DNA of 64,000 bases from Sclerotiophoma versabilis (GCA_012274445.1 JAAROD010000093.1:1302001-1366000); one strand, 5' to 3'. Positions 31,246 through 42,775 are shown, counted from the first letter of the stretch. Notes: generated by a model not told the origin, from the sequence alone. Numbers and translations are program-made.

Positions 31246-32640
31246 ATGGCTAAGGGGCAGGTCCTTTCTCTTCTTCTTGCGCAGTGCGCTTTCCTCGCTT
31301 CAGCCGCTCCTCATGCCTGCCCAAAGCGATCTGTCATCCCTTCATTGACCCCATCAACTACCTCCACCACTCCTGTCCTTGCATCCTCTGCCACTGCCAC
31401 TCCCACCGTCCGCGCCGATGCCGCAGCCCCAGCAGGATACACCGCCAACCCCAGCATCGGTGGCGGCGGCTCCGACTTTGTCGAGTCAGCCCATTTCCGT
31501 GTCCTCGGTGCATCTACCTCAACTAAAGCCAACAAGACCCTACAACATCTCGAGGCAGCACACTCATGCTTTGTTGACACCCTCGGGTGGCGTACCCCTG
31601 GCCTGTCCTTCAACACTGGCGGCGTTGACAAGGAAGTCGGGCCTTGGTACAAGCTCAATGTGTACAGCAAACAGCAATCCGACATGCCTGGCGCCGCAGG
31701 TGTGCAGGGTACGGACATGCAAGCTGGTCTTGCGTATCTGGATGTTGTGGATGAGTATCTTGATGTGCCGGATGTGTTGGTGCATGAGTTCGGGCATAGC
31801 ATGCATTTGAGCGAGAAGAACTGGATCAATCAGGTGAATACAGGCGCCTGGTGGGAACCGATTGCGAATTTCATTGCGGATACGTATATCTCCACGCCAA
31901 GGTGCAATGCTGCGCGTGCCGCACACGGTCTCTCAGGAACCGAAGGCGACTCCATCATTGCTCTCCAAAAGGTGATTGGTGATTCGTACCAAGTCCTTGT
32001 CGACGGCACATCAAACTACTACGAGTCTTGGCCTTTCATTGCATACCTCACCAACAATCCCGATAACTACCCCGGACTTGGAAACGACACCCTCCTCCGC
32101 ATGATCCGCGAATACAAACTCGAGTCCAACGAGACTCCCCTGCACACTTTGTCGCGCCTGCTCGAAGAAGCAACTGGCAATGTCACCGTCCAGCAGGTCG
32201 TTGGCCGCTACTGGGCGCACATGGCGTACGTCGACATTGGACACGCAAAGGCACACGAAGCGTTTACTGCTCAGCGTCGCGGTTTGACGTATGATAACTT
32301 GGATGGTTCAAATGGCGAGTACACAGTGAAATCTGCCCGCGCACCGAGGTACATGGGTGCTAACATCATCCCTCTCGCTGCTACAGGAAGCTCTGTCGAT
32401 GTCGCTATTACGTCTGAGGACTCGGGATACACTGCCACTCTGGCGGTGTCGAGCGCATCAGGCGTCAAGTATACTGACATTGTATCCGGCAAGGGCAGCG
32501 TTGCCGTGGCAGATGGCGATGAGGTTTCGCTCGTTGTTGCGAAGACCCCTGAGCTCGTTATGTACGATGCATTCAAGATTAGTGATGAGCTGAATCAGGG
32601 ACTGCAGTATAGTGTTGAGATCACTGGGGCTACTGTCTAG
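31246..32640 (+). CDS. Secreted HExxH metallopeptidase-like protein
   Basis: Single exon, 464 aa. Signal peptide about residues 1-20 (VLSLLLAQCAFLASA, cleavage near SAAP). A Ser/Thr/Ala-rich linker follows to about residue 65. The core contains VLVHEFGHSMHLSEKNW with HEFGH at 180-184 and, 20 residues on, WWEPIANFIADTY with E204. The HExxH plus downstream Glu is the zinc-ligand arrangement of gluzincin-type peptidases. The C-terminal part (about 370-460) looks like a beta-rich domain (SSVDVAITSEDSGYTATLAV). The overall plan resembles fungal secreted proteins of the DUF6055 type, an uncertain recollection. Activity and substrate are unknown; a role in degradation of extracellular protein is inferred. 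Several NxT/S sequons (for example NKT, NDT, NVT) fit secretion. Confidence 0.8.
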   Translation: MAKGQVLSLLLAQCAFLASAAPHACPKRSVIPSLTPSTTSTTPVLASSATATPTVRADAAAPAGYTANPSIGGGGSDFVESAHFRVLGASTSTKANKTLQHLEAAHSCFVDTLGWRTPGLSFNTGGVDKEVGPWYKLNVYSKQQSDMPGAAGVQGTDMQAGLAYLDVVDEYLDVPDVLVHEFGHSMHLSEKNWINQVNTGAWWEPIANFIADTYISTPRCNAARAAHGLSGTEGDSIIALQKVIGDSYQVLVDGTSNYYESWPFIAYLTNNPDNYPGLGNDTLLRMIREYKLESNETPLHTLSRLLEEATGNVTVQQVVGRYWAHMAYVDIGHAKAHEAFTAQRRGLTYDNLDGSNGEYTVKSARAPRYMGANIIPLAATGSSVDVAITSEDSGYTATLAVSSASGVKYTDIVSGKGSVAVADGDEVSLVVAKTPELVMYDAFKISDELNQGLQYSVEITGATV

Positions 32641-33053
32641 CAGTTTGTCTGAGGAAAGAGGGATGTGGTCGCGAATCTTGAACTTGCAGCGGGTTTGGAC
32701 TGGACGGCTTTGGGGAATTTGTGTATATCTTCTTGTATTGTGACTTTTTATTCCTCTCAGCTGTTTGCTGGTAATCCATTCTTGACGCAAAGAAGTTCAT
32801 GTATAGTTCAAATGAAGAGCTAAGCATTCTCATTCTGACGAAAGTACCATGTAAACGGGCGATGGTTGTGGGGAACGCTGGTTCAGCTCGCGTGCTGCCT
32901 CCCAACCAAGCTAGAGGCCCGCCAACCGTTGGTGATGTCATGGCGACGCGTGGAATTTCGAAGCTACATAACACGCCTGTCAAGCTTCGACTTTGTAACA
33001 TACGCTATCGTTCGTCGAATACTCAACAGCCTTCGTGCATATATCTCGAAAAC
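32641..33053. other. No gene seen
   Basis: 3' flank of the peptidase-like gene and 5' flank of the small membrane protein gene; only short, motif-free frames. Confidence 0.4.
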
Positions 33054-33709
33054 ATGTCTGAATCATTGGCCGCATTCCGTACCGGACGCAGCAAGGAGCT
33101 TGCCCAGCTCGCCGAGGACCACATCAACCATGAGTACGTACCCTACCAAAGCTCATGATAGTCTGTTCTGACATTATATAGCTTGAGCCAGCAGGATCAG
33201 GCACTCCTAAAGAGCGCAGCTAAGAAGGTTGGAACCCACGCAACCGTCGCCTCCCTCGCTGGCCTCGGCCTTGGTGTCTTCGCTGCTATTCGACTGCGCA
33301 GCATGCGTGTAGCATATTTCAAAGCCTTCAGGGCGATGGAGAAGCCGGTGGAGCTTCGCTTTGCAGACGGCCGAACTGGTGGGTTAACCTGATGACAAGA
33401 CAGATTTTGTGATCACGGGCTGACCATTGCGCAGAGCCCATTCCCGACATCTCCGCACAGCTCGCACCCTCGAAATGGGGTGATGCTGCAACGTACTTCT
33501 TCTTCTCGGTCGCCGGCCTCTTCCTCGGTGGTGAGCTCGGTTTGATCACCGGCACTGCATCGGCAACAAGGACAATTACAAGCGACCCTGCAGCGAAGGA
33601 GCGCATTGAGAAGGCTTTCAAGAACTACCGTGTTGATGTCTTGAAGCGCGAGATCAAGGCCCTTGAAGGCCCGAGCACGTTTGAGCAGATGTTCTCAAGC
33701 TCATCGTGA
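33054..33709 (+). CDS. Small conserved-looking membrane protein, unknown function
   Basis: 183 aa in three exons: 33054-33133, 33182-33378, 33435-33709. Intron 1 is 48 bp (GTACGT...TATAG) and intron 2 is 56 bp (GTGGGT, branch GCTGAC, GCGCAG), phases 2 and 1. The protein starts MSESLAAFRTGRSKELAQLA, a charged helix. Two hydrophobic hairpins follow: about 45-66 (ATVASLAGLGLGVFAAIRLR) and about 107-133 (YFFFSVAGLFLGGELGLITG). Between them lies EKPVELRFADGRTEPIPDI, and the C-terminal quarter is a charged helix (KERIEKAFKNYRVDVLKREI). The Gly-rich spans recall small mitochondrial inner-membrane proteins, but there is no clear presequence. I do not recognise a named family; the exon logic and compact domain order make it a real gene. 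Confidence 0.78.
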
Positions 33710-34315
33710 CTAGCTGAAGCTACAGGCATGAAAAGAATTATCCATTTCTTGCTCTACTGGAAGCCCCATTGAACACAGTCTGGACAGAGAATACCTTTTT
33801 GTACATATATAATAATGACTGAATGAACGATTTTCGATGACATCATTTTGATCATCAGCTTTCAGAACGCAGAGAGCACCTCTGCAATCGACAGACACAG
33901 TTTTCACTCCCAGCAACCCTCAAAACATACGACGATCCAGACTTCAATACGTGTTGCGCTAAAGGGACGGTCGGCAATGACTCGTGCGGCTCTGCAAATC
34001 AGTGGCTGGGATGATGCGGCCACAAGGCTTAGCTTGCGTGGAAAGGGGGCTAAGACGTCACATCAAGGAGGTCGACGCAGGACAATTCTGGTCTTGAAAA
34101 AGCACCGCCGCAGCGCTCTGGCTTAGGTCTCAACAACCGCCTGCTGTCGTTTTATCGCTGCTTTTGCCTGCCGTTTCCTGTCAGGATATCCCACGACTTA
34201 CTTCGCTACCGGAGTGTTTGTTTGACACTAACGAGTTTTCACGACTTTAAGGTTCCTGCATAATTCACGTCGCTGCAAATACACCACTATATTTACACTC
34301 TACCCTGCGCCGATC
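33710..34315. other. No gene seen
   Basis: Spacer between two plus-strand genes. It holds one frame of 92 codons (33848-34126) without support. The last 50 bp before the next ATG contain AATACACCACTATATTTACAC, with a TATATTT element about 30 bp from the start codon. Confidence 0.4.
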
Positions 34316-35695
34316 ATGAGAGGTACGACACTGTCTCTACTATGGCTCGCAGGCCTCGCTGCGGGTCAGAGTAGTTCATCCACAGCATCGCCATCCGTCA
34401 TCACTCTCACAGGTACACAGAGGCAGCTCTCCGGCGCCGAGTTCGGCGGGTCAGTCACAGTACCATCAGACTTCGAAGGCAGCACATTCGCAACCTTGAC
34501 CAGCTCGCCTTCCGGGAGCACCGCGTCCGCCAATGCAACAGTCTCAGCATCCTCAAGCGATTCCGTCATTAACATCGGCGGTGGAAACAGGACTAGGACA
34601 CCGACTGGATCTGCCACAGGCTCAGCAGCCCTACCCCAGAACACACAACCATGCAACAACTACCTTGAGTTCTGCAACCGCAAATACTCCAACATCACAG
34701 AGGTCGCTGCTCACAACTCACCATTCACTACTGAGCGCAACGTAGGCCGTAACCAGGATTACGATGTAACTCAGCAGCTGAACGATGGTATCCGCATGCT
34801 TCAGGGCCAGGCTCACTACGTTAACGGCACCCTTTACTACTGCCACACCTCTTGCGACCTCCTCAACGCCGGCACGGTTGAAGACTACCTAAAGAAGGTG
34901 GTGACATGGGTCGAAGCACACCCCTTCGATGTCGTAACAATCATCTTTGGCAACTACGACTACGAACAAAAGGATGCGGACGGCAAACCTCTCGTAACAT
35001 CCTCCAATTTCGACGTGCCGATCAGGTCTTCAGGGCTGTACCAGTACATCTACCAGCCGCCAAAGACCGCTATGGAGCTTGCAGACTGGCCTACTCTTGG
35101 ACAGATGCTGCTCCAGCAGAAGCGCGTTGTGACCTTTATCGACTACAATTTCGATACAGATGCCGTGCCTTATCTGCTATGGGAGTTCTACAATATGTGG
35201 GAGACACCGTACTCACCAACCGACACCAACTTCCCATGCACGATTGGACGACCCGATGGCGTTAGTGATGAGAAGGCGAGAGACATGCTGTACATGGCCA
35301 ACCACAACCTGAATGTTGAAATTGCGATCGCTGGATTGAACTTGTTGGTGCCCAACGTTGCTGCCACCAACACAACCAACGGGCTGGAGGGTGACGGCAG
35401 TCTCGGACTTATGGCTAACCAGTGTACTTGTAAGCAACCCATCGTTACAGTTCGATTCGACAGATTCTAACCGATTATAGCTGATTGGGGCCGTCCACCG
35501 AACTTCCTCCTCGTCGACTTCTACAACCAAGGACCGATCAACGGTTCTGTCTTCGAAGTCGCTGCCCGCGCGAACAACGTCACATACGACCGTGCGTGCT
35601 GTGGTAAGGCCACATCTCTCGCGACCGCACTTCTGACCCCATCTGCGACATACTTTGCGCTTGTGATTGCAGTTATTGCTGTTCTGATGATATAA
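34316..35695 (+). CDS. Secreted, GPI-type PLC-X-like protein
   Basis: PLC-like phosphodiesterase (TIM-barrel) domain protein, likely at the cell surface. Two exons: 34316-35429 and 35481-35695 (442 aa); the intron is 51 bp (GTAAGC, branch TCTAAC, TTATAG). Signal peptide 1-17 (LSLLWLAGLAAG), then a Ser/Thr-rich stalk to about residue 105. The X-like domain begins NYLEFCNRKYSNITEVAAHN with H133, and has DVTQQLNDGIRMLQGQAHY and LYYCHTSCDLLNAG with H177; these two His match the catalytic pair of PI-PLC X domains. Further marks are HPFDVVTIIFGNYD and RVVTFIDYNFD. The C-terminus is hydrophobic (FALVIAVIAVLMI) after a small-residue stretch, like a GPI-anchor signal. Whether it cleaves phosphoinositides or another phosphodiester is unknown. 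Confidence 0.88.
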
Positions 35696-36240
35696 ACGCG
35701 GGTAAAGACTGCATTGTACGGCGTTTAGCGTGCACTTAGACTAGTGTAGTATTAATGTCCAATGATGACACTGTTTGTTTATTGCTCTTCCGTACAGCTG
35801 CCAAGCGATCATATACTTCAGCCTTGCTGACGTCAAGTACTCCATTCATAAGCGCCCAACCTCAGATTCCATCCTTTAACAACATATCCACTCCATGATA
35901 CAACGATGAGCATCAGTCATATCGAGACTTTTTTCACTTTCAGCAAGCTGAAATAAGAAGCTCGAAAAAGCATGCAGACGTGGACACGCAAAACGATGTA
36001 ATACGCAAGGCCAAGGGACGCAAGGAAAAGCGAGCCAGTACGAGAAGTACACAATAACGAACGCTTGTCGACCGTTCAACTATAATAATGATGGAACTAG
36101 AATCCTCAATATCCTGCCCTCAGATCCTCTGCATTTGGAATTTATTAAGATGCACTTTGAAACGCCACTCCCTAGGATTCCAATCATCTTACACGATAAT
36201 GCCTTACACGGCATTGTCTTGGATATGTGGTGATCCGAAC

Positions 36241-36255
36241 GAAACGAAACGAAAC
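36241..36255. repeat. GAAAC microsatellite
   Basis: Three perfect GAAAC units preceded by a partial unit (GAAC). Noncoding; no role visible. Confidence 0.8.
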
Positions 36256-36720
36256 GAGTTTCTGTCGACGGTCACAATTTGCAGGTAACAGTCAACAAAG
36301 CAGATGCGTTGCACCAGATGCATGGACAACGATGCACAGCGAAGCTACTGTGGCCAGATGCAATGTGTATCGACCAGCGGGTCGACAAAGAATAGAACCA
36401 TCAAGTTTGGACGATAAATACCATCCATAGAAAGGCTTCTATCGTTGTAGCTTGTTTAGGGACCTCAAACATTCCAAGCACCTTGCTCATGCAGAACTTG
36501 AACATCGGCTTCACGAATCGCTCAGTCGTCACGCATCACCAGTGTTAGCAAGCTAGATGTCGACGCAATGCTGTGGCACGACCCACGACCCTACAAGGAG
36601 ATGGGTCATATTAGTTCCTAGGTACAGGCCCAGGAGCGATTCGCACAAGGGCAGTACCAGTAGATTCCATCGTTGGCACAGTACCTTACCCGTGTGAAGG
36701 AACAGATATAGACCAAATCT

Positions 36721-36777
36721 TCACCGAGCTCCACAATCCTCACCGAGCTCCAAAATCTGCACCGAGCACCTGGAAAT
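36721..36777. repeat. 19-bp imperfect tandem repeat, three copies
   Basis: Units TCACCGAGCTCCACAATCC and TCACCGAGCTCCAAAATCT are 16/19 identical; the third unit keeps CACCGAGC and then diverges. Noncoding. Confidence 0.7.
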
Positions 36778-38212
36778 GGTAAGTCTTTATTGTTTGATGA
36801 TTTTCTGGACGTTCTGTCAAATCGTGGTTCAGAGATCACTTATCATGTTATACGATTTACTCACCATTCAGTGCAAGTCACAACCAACAACGTAGAACCG
36901 GTATTTTAGAGTTTGATTCGACCGGCATATGTGGAAACCATCACTTCTCTGGAGGAAATGACTATCTGCGGTACCAGTCCCTGGCTCAACATCCAGTGCT
37001 GCAATAGACAGTAGTCCCATGATGCTGTGTTTATAGAAAAAATTTCCTCAAACAAGACGATTTTGTAAACAAAAAGGTCTTGAGAATTGTGTCCTTCATT
37101 CGCCCTGAAGGCACTCTGAGATGTCCAACCACCTTTTGGGTGACGGAAAAGGCCCGACTTGTAATCTTTGTTGCAACAACACTCAACAACAATAATGACC
37201 CAATTCTTACAGAACCACAGAACCACTAACTAATGTTTTACTCTATCACTTCGTCCTTTTATTTTTCCTGTAGTAGATGTTGTCGCGCTGAAATTTAGCT
37301 TGCAAGAGTGTTATCCTTTTAGAAGTACAGGGGGTTTTGTCACTTGAGTACAACCTCCAACTGAAAAAGCACACACTGACAAATGCACTGTTCCTTTTTT
37401 TTTTAATTTGATCCAAGATAGACTAGACAGACAGAAAGCAAGATTTACTACAAGCCAAATCTATATATTTTCTTCTCTTGATACTGTGATGGTTAATTTG
37501 TTGGAACAAGTATCAGCTTCGATGTAACAGTCTTACAAGCACTGCAGTAAGATTGTTCTAGAGATCTAAATAGTTGTGCACGAGCTGTATAGGGTGCAAG
37601 TTTGTCCGTAGTCAGCCTTGCTTCTAGGTGGGCTAGTGCATGTGTTTCACCCTATCCCTACATAGCCTGCGTCCCAGCAGCCCTGGCGAGATTCGCGGAT
37701 CGAAGGATGCGCGACCGGGGTCGTAGTGCTATACCGTGCACACCGAGACGGCATGTACTTGCCGATGCCTGCAAGAGTGTAATAAGCAGATGTACTGTGG
37801 AGATATAAGGTGTTTGCCAAGTGAAAAATCTCTTGGTGTGCGGTTGGATGTTTCGTGTTTAGAGAAAGGCCTGGCTGGAGGCGTTGCTTTGCATGGACAT
37901 GATATCGGATTTGCGCGCATCTACTATGCATTCCGTTATTCTGGACGTGGCAGCTGTCCATCACGGTGTGGTCGTTATAAACATCGCTGGATTTGGACTC
38001 GTATGATTTTTGAGCGCGCTTTGATTTAGTGCTCACAGCTGATGTGGCGATTAGATCCAGGTCCCGGGAATGACACGTCTGGTTGAAGAATAAATAAAGT
38101 GGTGTATTTGAAGAAGCCTGATGTATGTACAAAGAATGAAGATATCTACAAATCCGCCTCAGCGGCCACGACCCACAACCCCCCTAGCCACCACTCGAAA
38201 CGGGTGAATAGC

Positions 38213-39343
38213 TTACAAACGTCCGTAACCAGCAGTGTTGACGACGTTCTTGGCACTGGCAGCGGAGCTAGCAGAAGCAACGTTCTTGCCCTTGAAGTTG
38301 GAGAAGAAGCTGGTGTCAGAGCCGGAAAGGGTGCCGGAGCTGCCGTAGGCGTTCATCTCGCAGTTGTGGCCGAGGTAAGACTTGCAAGCAGCGTTGTTGG
38401 AACCGGAGGCAAAGACCTTGCCAGGAAGACCAGACTGAGCAGGCGCATCAACGTTCTGGAAGACGTTACCCTCAGCAAGGATCTTGGAGCCAGAGTCAGC
38501 CTCAAAAGCGTGAGCGATGGCGTAGAAGTAGTTGTTGACGGCGTGGAGGAGGGTGTTGCCAGCAACCTTGGGGGAGCGACCGGATGTGTGGTGGACATAG
38601 TTGTTCTTGAAGGTGACGGTGTCGGAGGAACCGGTGAAGTACAAGCCCCAGTAGTGGCGACCGTCGCAGGTAGCAGACCACGAGCTGGCACCGTTGATCT
38701 CGTTGTTGGAGATAGTGACACGGTTGGAGGCAGAGTTACCAAGAACGATGTGCTGGCGGGCGATCAGGTCGGTGGTAACGTGGTCGATCCAAACAAGGTC
38801 GGCACCGTCGATGGTGATGGCATCACCACCCCAGACGTACTGGGGGTTAATGTCGGTGAAACGAACATTCTGGATAATGATGTTCTTCGCACCGGAGACA
38901 ATGCGGACACCCTTACCCTTGATGACACCCTTGGAGCCCTGGCCGATGAGGGACTTGTTGGAGCCAATGGTCATACCAAGCACGCCAGCCTTGTCGTACT
39001 TGATGCCAGAGACCTTAGGGGCCTTAGGCTGGTAGTTGTCGCACCAGCCGTCCTTGTTGATGGCCTTCTGGCAAGTGGAGCCAGTGCCCCAGGGAGCGCA
39101 CCCAGCAGAGGTGGCGGTACCCTCAGTCCCGATGAAGTTGAAGGTCTTGGTCAAGACGATGACACGGGGAGTGGAGTCAGCGAGGTAGCTAATGAGCTGA
39201 GCAGTGGTGGAAGGGTAGACAGGGGCAGCAGAGCCACCACCAGTGACGCCCTTAGCGAAACCCTCAGCAGCTCCCTTGACGGCGTCAGCACCGAAGGCTG
39301 AGCCAGCAAGCGCCGCAACGGCGGCGAAGATCGAGAACTTCAT
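38213..39343 (-). CDS. Pectin lyase (polysaccharide lyase family 1)
   Basis: Secreted enzyme that cleaves pectin by beta-elimination; plant cell wall degradation. Intronless, 376 aa. ATG at 39343 chosen over the in-frame upstream triplet because it starts a clean signal peptide, MKFSIFAAVAALAGSAFGA. Parallel beta-helix motifs: YVWGGDAITIDGADLVWIDH (about 169-188) and TTDLIARQHIVLG next to it, NEINGASSWSATCDGRHYWG, and YVHHTSGRSPKVAGNTLLHA, in which R256 sits at the catalytic arginine position of PL1 enzymes. AEGNVFQNVD follows. The blocks match pectin lyases (PL1 subfamily 4) better than calcium-dependent pectate lyases. The C-terminal 30 residues are Ser/Ala-rich. The antisense strand is open for 400 codons, an effect of strong GNC/third-position bias. 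Confidence 0.95.
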   Translation of the reverse strand: MKFSIFAAVAALAGSAFGADAVKGAAEGFAKGVTGGGSAAPVYPSTTAQLISYLADSTPRVIVLTKTFNFIGTEGTATSAGCAPWGTGSTCQKAINKDGWCDNYQPKAPKVSGIKYDKAGVLGMTIGSNKSLIGQGSKGVIKGKGVRIVSGAKNIIIQNVRFTDINPQYVWGGDAITIDGADLVWIDHVTTDLIARQHIVLGNSASNRVTISNNEINGASSWSATCDGRHYWGLYFTGSSDTVTFKNNYVHHTSGRSPKVAGNTLLHAVNNYFYAIAHAFEADSGSKILAEGNVFQNVDAPAQSGLPGKVFASGSNNAACKSYLGHNCEMNAYGSSGTLSGSDTSFFSNFKGKNVASASSAASAKNVVNTAGYGRL

Positions 39344-40700
39344 TGTTGTAGTGAAGAGTAGGCGAAGAAATGAATGAACAGCAAACACAGTTTGCTTTGA
39401 AAGAAAGACTGAGATGTAAAGGGTGAACGAATGTCAAGGCGAGGCTTGGAAACCAGAAGAGCGGCGAAGCATCCTATGTTTATAACTAGCTATTGTCGGC
39501 TTGAAGTTGTACGCACACGCCAGCCTATTTGGCGGACATTTCTTTTATGGAGACATACCCGGGTCATTCATTACTGAGATATCGGCAATTGCATGGTAAT
39601 CAGACCTGCACCCACAAGTAATGACCCAGGTGGAGGCGTTCCTCCGTTGCTTCCAGATTGCTCTTAGGGAATGGTTGCACTGCAAGAAGAATAGCATCGG
39701 AAGGATCGAGCCTGTTGGGATAGCATCGGAGAAAACTGTCTTGGCTTGTTTCATTAGCGCAGGGAGTGTTGCTGGAGCACGTTGCGCAAGACTGCCGCTA
39801 CAGCTCTCAGCCGCCTTCAGTTCGATTGACCTTACCTGTTGCAGCTTAGCTCACAACGTGTTTCATGAGTTTATGGTGGTTAAAATTGTAAGGATGCGCA
39901 AGCAGTAGACCTGGATGCGCCTCATCCACTTCGGGTACTACGGCGAAAAAAGAGTGTGTGCGGTGCGCATGAGGCGACACAAGGTCAAGGTGGTGACCCT
40001 CGAAAGTTGTTCGCTCAGTGACGTTCTCCGATCAGTGCCGCAAGCAAACGCACGTTCGATTCTATGAGTTCCTCAATCTTTGGTATCCAGATTTCTGACA
40101 TGGTCGACTCATGAAGTCTTCGCCAACGGCGCATTCTTGGTGACAAAGAGCGAGTGCGGCTGCCAGGAAATGCCGCTGAAAGTTGCATGACATAACCGCA
40201 CTCTCGGAAGACAGAAATACCCGTACTTTCGGCCCACGCTCAGGCCCAAACACACATCTGAGAGAGCTTTACAACACGACTAGACGAGGTCAGAACATGT
40301 GTATCAAGGCTAAACAAGTAAACACCAATGATCTGCTACAATTTGACCTACTTCGAGTTTTTATATCTGTTGTAGTAGTTGAATTATTGCATCGTAAAGT
40401 CAATACCCTAAGCACGGCTTTCTGTCTTCTGAGAGCCGCATGTGGAAGGGTACATGTCATCCGGCCATACTGTGGTAGCCCCTATGATTTTCACACACTC
40501 CTTGCTGTGGCGAAACGAAGCTCCTACCGCAGATTCTGAACAACTAACTGTAATTGGCTGCGCTTCTGGACTATTCTACTGGTCTCCAGGGCTCTGGCCG
40601 TATACCCTGATGTCTATCTTCACGTAGTGTTCTCAAAAGAGGACTGCGGAAAACTTCCGGAGGCTACCAGTGGGATGTTGCCAGGCGGTCACGGGCTAAC
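39344..40700. other. Upstream region of pectin lyase, no gene seen
   Basis: The first 150 bp carry a likely promoter: TGTTTATAACTAG lies about 135 bp from the ATG on the minus-strand side. Further right are short frames of at most about 118 codons without motifs. Confidence 0.4.
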
Positions 40701-41160
40701 GCAAGAGAGGAGGTAGCTATAGATAGGATTTTCTATTCTGTTAAGAGCATGCTTTCAATGCTGGCCTTCTTAGGGTTAGAGTCGGTTAAGGTTAGAGTCT
40801 TTAAGATAAGGATTGCACATCTTAAAAGTGCTTGGTATCTGGTGCACACACGCTGCTATTCGGTGCATACGAATGAGCTTATCGATAAGGGTCGACTAAT
40901 GGCCGAGCGACCACCTTATTTTCACTCTTAACATTACAATATTTAATTTAATAAACAACTACTAGCCTAAGTACCAAACCCTCGTAAGTAGCATAGCAAG
41001 ATATTCCTAGAGAGGTGCATAGATGCGCGGAAGCTACGTAGGCTATAAGTCTACCAGTAGCAAGCCTCGCTTCTAGGTAGTCCAATCTAAGTTGGGAGAA
41101 AAAGACGGTGGAAAGTTATAACAATTGCCGTTAGCTAATACTAGCTAGCGCAGAGTTGAG
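40700..41160. repeat. TA-rich repeat relic (possible RIP-mutated element)
   Basis: This stretch is dense in TA, TAAG, CTAG and AATTTAAT words, has the direct repeat GGTTAGAGTC at 40774 and 40790, and no open frame over 60 codons. Such TpA-rich, stop-filled blocks are what repeat-induced point mutation leaves of transposons in Pezizomycotina. No terminal repeats or transposase motif could be seen, so borders are approximate. Confidence 0.35.
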
Positions 41161-41419
41161 TGGGCAACAACGACCTTGAGTAATACGCAACTTCTTTCAA
41201 AATCACAATGTCAGTAAGAGAAGCGAAGGCAAAAAGCTACTGTCACAGCGGCATGTAAGCTTTTGGTCTGCGCCCGCGCGGTATCGCAGTAAACAAACAA
41301 CACGCCACTGATTTCATGCTTCCAACTTGACTGCATCCATATTGGGCAAGCACATTCACAGCATGGCATATCAATGCTGTCAAAGCCATACATATGAAAA
41401 CTCACGGAAAATGCACAGA

Positions 41420-42330
41420 CGACGTTGAGTTTGTTAAATCCAAACGACAGGCACCGCAGCCTTCTTCAAGAGTTACACCTACGAATAATGCACGCTTGTC
41501 GCCTGGTCCTGGCGGTCAATGTACCTAACATCGGCATCAACTGCTTCCAGTCAACCCAGCACCACTAGCTACAGCCCGCATGCCACCTCAAATCGCTACG
41601 GCAGTCAGTACGCTCCGAGTCAGGGTCGCGCCAACTTTAGCTACTTCAACCATCCCAAAGCACTTTCCATTCGTCAACGCCTCACTCGTAGTCTGATCAG
41701 GCATACGGCAAGTCGAACTACCAACCCTCGAAGAGACAAGGCTTCATTGGTCGTAGTGACTTCCAAGACTTTATGGCATCTCACAATCTGAGCATCTAGG
41801 CGCATAATATCCAGAAAGCAAAGGGCATTTTGGATGTGTATCGACATGGCGACGCATACTGGGACGGCGTGTCACATATCAGTCCCTGTTGTAATAAGAA
41901 CTTAGATCCTGTTCATCAGAAACCAGGAGATACGGATAAGAGCAAAAGCACGAGGCACTTGTCTGTTTTTTTTTACTACCATTTGCTTCTCACGCCATGC
42001 AAGCCCACCACATCAGGAGCGATCATGTGTACTTTTAGGGACTGACAACAAGTAGAGCGGGGTTTGTAGCAATACCAACACCGATCGCGAAGACACACAC
42101 GGTAATGATGTATACAGCATCAGCCTCAATCACACTCATACCCACAACGGCTCTGAGCATTACAACACAGGCTTTGGTTTTCACGATAATGGACTCTACG
42201 TAGACACAGGTTATCATGAGGGCGGTCATGAATGCAAAATTGCACAGTACGACTTCTGGGATGAGTCTAGCAATGGCTACTGCGATGGAGAAACAATACT
42301 GACTCTACGAACAAGATCTTCCTACCTACC
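41420..42330 (+). pseudogene. Frame-broken remnants of a low-complexity gene
   Basis: Successive plus-strand segments look coding but lie in different frames with stops between. Near 41535-41660 one frame reads YGSQYAPSQGRANFSYFNH. Near 41700-41790 another reads DQAYGKSNYQPSKRQGF and SDFQDFMASHNLSI, then a stop, then ILDVYRHGDAYWDGVS. At 42065-42300 a start-less frame reads LNHTHTHNGSEHYNTGFGFH, then TGYHEGGHECKIAQYDFWDE. The Asn/Ser/Tyr/His/Gly bias is consistent across segments. I infer a decayed gene; unspliced exons of a rapidly evolving gene are an alternative. No family recognised. Confidence 0.35.
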
Positions 42331-42775
42331 TAGCAGATGTACAGCAAGCATTGATCAACATTCTTTCATAAGCTATGGTTTACCGAGATTAGAATAAAAG
42401 AAGTGGTAGTATAGCTCGGTACGCAGAACCATTGTCATACAAAAGGCTACCAGCTCCCGAAAACTTGAACTTCTCATCCCGTATGTCAGTGCTAACATTC
42501 AACTTCTTGTGGTCCTGCTCTCACTTTTTCTTGTGACTAATGCACATGTGTACATATGCATGAGGTCCGATCCGGTTAGCGCAGGATGCCACGTAGGCAT
42601 GCGGCTGTGCGAGTATTTGCTCTGCACTTCCGATCAACATATCGAGGTATCACAACATAGGGAGAAGCAACAGAAAGAGACGAATCAAACAAGTCTTTCC
42701 TTCTGAAACCGAGCAGCCATTCGGTAGTCCCCTCAACCACGTGTATGGGTCCGCAAGGCTAAAATCTCACCATCG
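42331..42775. other. Upstream region of orphan gene, no gene seen
   Basis: No sustained open frame. Immediate leader before the next ATG reads AAAATCTCACCATCG, a plausible start context. Confidence 0.4.

Larger units (their letters stand above)
35696..38212. other. 2.5-kb intergenic region
   Basis: No supported gene. Frames up to about 160 codons (37647-38132 minus; 36906-37226 minus) lack motifs and splice context. It contains a GAAAC microsatellite, a 19-bp imperfect tandem repeat (both listed) and homopolymer T tracts near 37395. The right end is the 3' flank of pectin lyase. Confidence 0.4.

Noticed and set aside
38099..39301. 400-codon plus-strand ORF antisense to pectin lyase
   Set aside because: Val/Gly/Asp-rich translation without motifs; it mirrors the strong codon bias of the well-supported minus-strand gene.
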